A stretch of 16,491 nucleotides of DNA from Candidatus Hebobacteria bacterium. GTDB lineage: Bacteria > Armatimonadota > Hebobacteria > Hebobacterales > Hebobacteraceae. A model generated the notes under the pieces. The model was given only the letters and a program-made list of their open reading frames with translations, was not told the origin of the DNA and searched no databases. Where the stretch lies: positions 1 through 16,491 of the forward strand of contig JALGTT010000023.1 of assembly GCA_029821235.1 (NCBI GenBank), written 5' to 3'. Shown here one piece after another: positions 13,353 to 16,491 of this stretch. Numbering within the stretch: the stretch's first letter is position 1; each line of letters begins with the position of its first letter. The position numbers were made by a program, and so were the translations under genes.

Positions 13353-13361
13353 CGGGTTCGC

Positions 13362-13595
13362 TCACGCCCCGCGCCCCCGTGCTTGTTCCTGGTCATCGCC
13401 GATCTCTTGGGTCAGAACCTGACACAGGCCGGCCAGCCAACGGCACACGATCAACACCCCCAGGAAGGCGGCGATGCCGCGGACCACCGCGTACAAGGGC
13501 TCCACCCCGGCCGCCAGCGAGAGTCCGCCGGCCAGCGCAAAGGCGGCCAGCGCGGCGCGGCCGGCGATTTCGTCTATCAGCACAGCGAGCGGCAT
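13362..13595 (-). CDS. Small membrane protein of unknown function between flhA and the sigma-28 gene
   Basis: I do not recognise this 77-residue protein. It has two likely membrane segments, about residues 13-33 (RAALAAFALAGGLSLAAGV) and 36-58 (AVVRGIAAFLGVLIVCRWLA), joined by a short turn, with a charged C-terminal tail (DDQEQARGRG). On its strand a GGAGGTGAGGTG precedes the ATG, and it begins 22 bases after the flhA stop, so it is very likely cotranscribed with flhB-flhA. The place is often occupied by flhF and flhG in other bacteria; this protein is far too small to be either. A link to the export gate or basal body is inferred from position only. Confidence 0.7.
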   Translation of the reverse strand: MPLAVLIDEIAGRAALAAFALAGGLSLAAGVEPLYAVVRGIAAFLGVLIVCRWLAGLCQVLTQEIGDDQEQARGRGA

Positions 13596-13617
13596 GCAGT
13601 CACCTCACCTCCACTGG

Positions 13618-15750
13618 TCATCGCGGTTCCTCCCTCGGCGTCGCGGGCGGCCCCTCCTCCACACTCACCAGCCCGACCGACTTGATCCTGGCCTCCGGGG
13701 CGACCTCCGCATGGGAGAGCACTATCGCCGCCGCCAGGTTGCGGCCCAACAGGGCGCGCAACAGCGGGCGCGAGGCCGGCGAGCACAACAGGACCGGCGG
13801 ATGTCCCATCGCCATCAGTTTTTCGAGTTGCCGCCTGGCGGAGCGCATCAACTTCTCGGGCCACACCGGGTCCTCGGTGATCTCCCCCCGCGCGCGGGCG
13901 ATCAGTTCCGCCTCGGCCGCAGGGTCCATGGTGCACACCCACAGGGTCTGATCGTCATCCCAGTACTGGGCGGTGATGGAGCGCGCCAGCGCCTGGCGCG
14001 CGATCTCGGTCAACTCGTCCGGGTCCTTGATCGTCCCCGCGCGGCCGGCGAGGGCGGTGAGAATGCGAGGCAGGTCGGTGATGGGCACCCGCTCGCGAAG
14101 CAGATTGGCGAGCACCTGGTGGAGATCGCTCAGGCTTAGCAGTTTGGGGGTGACCTCTTCCACCAGCGCGGGCTCCCTTTGCCGCAGGTGGTCGAGCATG
14201 GTGCGCACATCCTGGAGGCTGAGGATCTCGGCCGCGTGGGATTTCAGCGTCTCGCCCAGGTGGGTGATGATCACCGTCGCGGGCTCCACCACGGTCAGCC
14301 CCAGCATCTCCGCCTCCGTGCGGCGGGCCTCCGGCACCCAGCGGGCGGCCACCCCGAAGGCGGGATCCACCGTGTCCGTCCCGGAGATGCCGGGCTTTGC
14401 GCCCGACGGGTCCATCACCAGCACTTGCCCCGGCCTCACTTCCCCGTGTGCGATGCGCGCGCCCGACAGTTTGATGACGTACTGGAGGGCGCGCAGGGAC
14501 AGATTGTCTCTCACCCTCAGCGGAGGCACGATGAGGCCCATCTCTTCCGCGATCCGGCGGCGCAGCACGGTGATCCGGTCCAGCAGGTCGCCTCCCTGGG
14601 AGGGGTCGGCGAGAGGAATCAACTCCAGCCCGATCTCCAGTTCCAGGGGATCGGTGGAGATCAGTTCCACCAGTTGCTCCGCGGCCGGCGCGGCGGGACG
14701 CGAGGCTGCGGGGCGGGCGGGCGTCTTCGGGGCGCGCTTGCTCCGCCCCAGCGCGGTGGCGAGCAGGCCGAACCCTGCCCCCACCAGCAGGAAGGGAAGT
14801 TTGGGCAGGCCGGGCGCGAGCACGAAACAGACCAGGGCGAGCGCGGCCAACCCCACCGCGCGGGGGCTGGTGAGCACCTGGCTCACCACGTCGCGGCCCA
14901 GCGGCGCGCCGGAGGAGGAGCGGGTGATGATGAGGCCGGTGGCGGTGGAGAGGATGAGTGCGGGAATCTGCGTGACCAGACCCTCGCCCACCGTCAACAA
15001 CGTGTAGGTCCGCAGGGCGGTCTGCAGGTCCATTCCCCGCTGGACGATGCCGATGATGAACCCGCCCAGGATGTTGACGATGATCATCACCACCGCGGCG
15101 ATGGCGTCGCCGCGCACGAACTTGCTGGCTCCGTCCATCGCACCGTAGAAATCCGCCTCCCGCGCGATCGCCTCCCGGCGGCGGCGGGCCTCCTCTTCAT
15201 TGATCAGTCCCGCGTTCAGGTCCGCGTCGATTGCCATCTGCTTGCCTGGCATGGCGTCCAGGGTGAAGCGGGCGGCCACCTCCGCCACCCGTCCCGCGCC
15301 GTTGGTGATGACCACGAACTGGATCACCACCAGGATGATGAACACCACCATCCCGACCACGTAGTTGCCCCCCACCACGAACTGCCCGAAGGCGGCGATC
15401 ACCATGCCGGCATTGGCGTGCAAGAGGATGAGGCGCGTCGCCGACACGTTCAGCGCCAGCCGAAACAGGGTCATCGTCAACAACAACGAGGGGAACACCG
15501 CGAACTGGAGCACTCTGGTGGTGTAGGTGGTGAGCAGGAGCACCGCGAGACAGGCTCCGAGGTTGACCACCAGCAGCATGTCCAGGGCCCAGTGCGGCAG
15601 CGGGAGCACCAGCATCGCCAGCACCAGTACCCCGCCAGCGGATACCAGCAGGTCGCTGTGCCGCGCCAGCTGCTCCGGCACACCCGGCGGGAGCAAGGAG
15701 GCGGGTGCGGCGGCCTGCGATCCGGCGTTGTTGGCGGTCCGCTCGGACAT
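13618..15750 (-). CDS. flhA: Flagellar export gate protein FlhA
   Basis: FlhA is the large integral-membrane component of the flagellar type III export gate; its cytoplasmic domain forms a nonameric ring that docks chaperone-substrate complexes. The product has 710 residues, normal length. The N-terminal half has about eight membrane segments (about 37-320). The FHIPEP-type signature is at about 150-185: GAGRVAEVAARFTLDAMPGK followed by QMAIDADLNAGLI, keeping the conserved Asp175 and Asp177. A Pro/Ala-rich linker (about 335-360) joins the cytoplasmic domain (about 361-700), which contains LGETLKSHAAEILSLQDVRT and GHPPVLLCSPASRPLLRALL. On its strand the ATG follows GGAGGAGGAA about 7 bases upstream. 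flhB ends 3 bases before it, so the pair is coupled. Confidence 0.97.
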   Translation of the reverse strand: MSERTANNAGSQAAAPASLLPPGVPEQLARHSDLLVSAGGVLVLAMLVLPLPHWALDMLLVVNLGACLAVLLLTTYTTRVLQFAVFPSLLLTMTLFRLALNVSATRLILLHANAGMVIAAFGQFVVGGNYVVGMVVFIILVVIQFVVITNGAGRVAEVAARFTLDAMPGKQMAIDADLNAGLINEEEARRRREAIAREADFYGAMDGASKFVRGDAIAAVVMIIVNILGGFIIGIVQRGMDLQTALRTYTLLTVGEGLVTQIPALILSTATGLIITRSSSGAPLGRDVVSQVLTSPRAVGLAALALVCFVLAPGLPKLPFLLVGAGFGLLATALGRSKRAPKTPARPAASRPAAPAAEQLVELISTDPLELEIGLELIPLADPSQGGDLLDRITVLRRRIAEEMGLIVPPLRVRDNLSLRALQYVIKLSGARIAHGEVRPGQVLVMDPSGAKPGISGTDTVDPAFGVAARWVPEARRTEAEMLGLTVVEPATVIITHLGETLKSHAAEILSLQDVRTMLDHLRQREPALVEEVTPKLLSLSDLHQVLANLLRERVPITDLPRILTALAGRAGTIKDPDELTEIARQALARSITAQYWDDDQTLWVCTMDPAAEAELIARARGEITEDPVWPEKLMRSARRQLEKLMAMGHPPVLLCSPASRPLLRALLGRNLAAAIVLSHAEVAPEARIKSVGLVSVEEGPPATPREEPR

Positions 15751-15753
15751 TGC

Positions 15754-16491
15754 CTATTCCTCCTCCCCGCGGCCGGCGAGCCGATAGACGAAGGCGATGA
15801 TCTCGGCGACCGTCTGGTAGAGTTCGGGCGGGATCTGGCGGCCGAGGGGGACGGAGCGATAGAGCGCGCGGGCGAGCTCCGGGCTGGGCACTATCGGCAC
15901 CCCGTGCTTTCGGGCCTCGGCCCGGATGCGGGCGGCGATCAGCCTTCTCCCCTTGGCCACCACCACCGGCGCGGGGATCCGCCGCGGGTCATAGCGCAGC
16001 GCTACCGCCACCTCCACCGGGTTGGTCACCACCACGGTCGCCTTCTTCACCGCCTGCATCATGCGGTGGCGGGACATCGCGCGCTGACGCTCCCGGATGC
16101 GGCCCCGCACCAGGGGGTCCCCCTCGGTGCGCTTGTGCTCCTCCCGCAACTCGTACTTGGTCATCCGCAGGTTCTTCTCGTGCTCCCGCCGCTGGAACAC
16201 GTAGTCGGCCACCGCCACCACCACGAACGCGCCCGCTACCCGCACCAGGAGGCCCCACACCAGGGCCCCGAAGTGCCCGGCCGCCCTCACCGGTCCCTCG
16301 GTCCCCAGCCCGAGCACGCTGTCCCAGCGGGCCCGCAGATAGCAGTAGGTGACCACCAGCACCACTGCCAGCTTGATTAGCGAGCGAAGCAGGGCGAAGC
16401 ATCCCCGCCGCGAGAAGATGCGCCGCAGCCCGCCGATGATGCCGATGCGATCCCACCTCGGCACCAGGGGCCGGCCGGAGAGCACCACGCC
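15754..16491 (-). CDS. flhB: Flagellar export apparatus protein FlhB, 5' part outside the window
   Basis: FlhB is the membrane protein that switches export specificity from rod/hook to filament proteins after cleaving itself in its cytoplasmic domain. About 245 C-terminal residues are visible and the frame runs off the window edge. Seen here are the last two membrane segments (FALLRSLIKLAVVLVVTYCY and ALVWGLLVRVAGAFVVVAVA), the conserved ADYVFQRREHEKNLRMTKYE then LREEHKRTEGDP, and the C-terminal part VPLGRQIPPELYQTVAEIIA. The autocleavage motif, normally NPTH, reads NPVE here (16012-16023), within TVVVTNPVEVAVALRYD. The cleavage residues Asn and Pro remain, but Thr and His are replaced by Val and Glu. 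Confidence 0.96.
   Translation of the reverse strand, partial: GVVLSGRPLVPRWDRIGIIGGLRRIFSRRGCFALLRSLIKLAVVLVVTYCYLRARWDSVLGLGTEGPVRAAGHFGALVWGLLVRVAGAFVVVAVADYVFQRREHEKNLRMTKYELREEHKRTEGDPLVRGRIRERQRAMSRHRMMQAVKKATVVVTNPVEVAVALRYDPRRIPAPVVVAKGRRLIAARIRAEARKHGVPIVPSPELARALYRSVPLGRQIPPELYQTVAEIIAFVYRLAGRGEEE

Noticed and set aside
14179..16380. A 733-codon open frame on the plus strand, opposite flhA and flhB
   Set aside because: It mirrors two unmistakable minus-strand genes; its product is His/Gly/Gln/Asp-rich low-complexity sequence with no family features. Long antisense frames are expected at this GC content.
1..16491. CRISPR arrays, tRNA or rRNA genes, insertion sequences, attachment sites
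   Set aside because: I saw no regularly spaced repeats, no tRNA-like or rRNA-like sequences, no transposase or integrase genes, and no region of clearly foreign base composition.

Overview
This window is almost entirely a flagellar gene cluster. The organism is a motile bacterium with a high-GC genome, judged by the strong G/C bias at third codon positions in every gene. FlgH (L ring) and FlgI (P ring) imply a diderm cell with an outer membrane and peptidoglycan. Two further traits, the FliW-CsrA pair next to flagellin and a FliA/WhiG-type sigma factor, are more typical of Firmicutes-like and deep-branching lineages than of enterics. Together they suggest a diderm from a lineage such as Armatimonadota. 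That placement is inference; I cannot confirm it without searches.

Plus strand, 1-7089: the 3' end of flgG (rod), then flgA, flgH and flgI (P/L rings and their chaperone), a single-domain flgJ (rod-binding), flgM (anti-sigma-28), flgN (chaperone), flgK and flgL (hook-filament junction), fliW and csrA (post-transcriptional flagellin control). Many junctions overlap or are only a few bases long (flgI/flgJ 1 base, flgJ/flgM ATGA, flgL/fliW GTGA), as in one long operon. Exceptions are the flgM-flgN and flgN-flgK gaps, each holding a GC-rich hairpin.

Plus strand, 7090-12146: a 283-base leader, then fliC (flagellin), flaG, fliD (cap), fliS (flagellin chaperone) and a FliT-like chaperone. The leader begins with a candidate sigma-28 promoter over the csrA stop codon. 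It is rich in GGA motifs and ends with two mutually exclusive hairpins beside the flagellin ribosome binding site. The fliW-csrA-fliC order fits the known FliW-CsrA-flagellin feedback circuit.

Minus strand, 16491-12153: flhB (5' end outside the window), flhA, an unrecognised 77-residue membrane protein, the sigma-28 gene, and an unrecognised 80-residue charged protein. This unit converges with fliT at about 12150, with only 6 bases between stop codons. The export-gate genes are therefore linked to the late-gene sigma factor, while its antagonist FlgM lies in the opposing unit. flhF and flhG are absent from the flhA-sigma interval.

No mobile elements, tRNA, rRNA or CRISPR arrays were seen. 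The main oddities are an NPVE sequence where FlhB normally has the NPTH autocleavage motif, two small unknown genes in the sigma/flhA unit, the structured fliC leader, and a module shared by flagellin and its cap protein.
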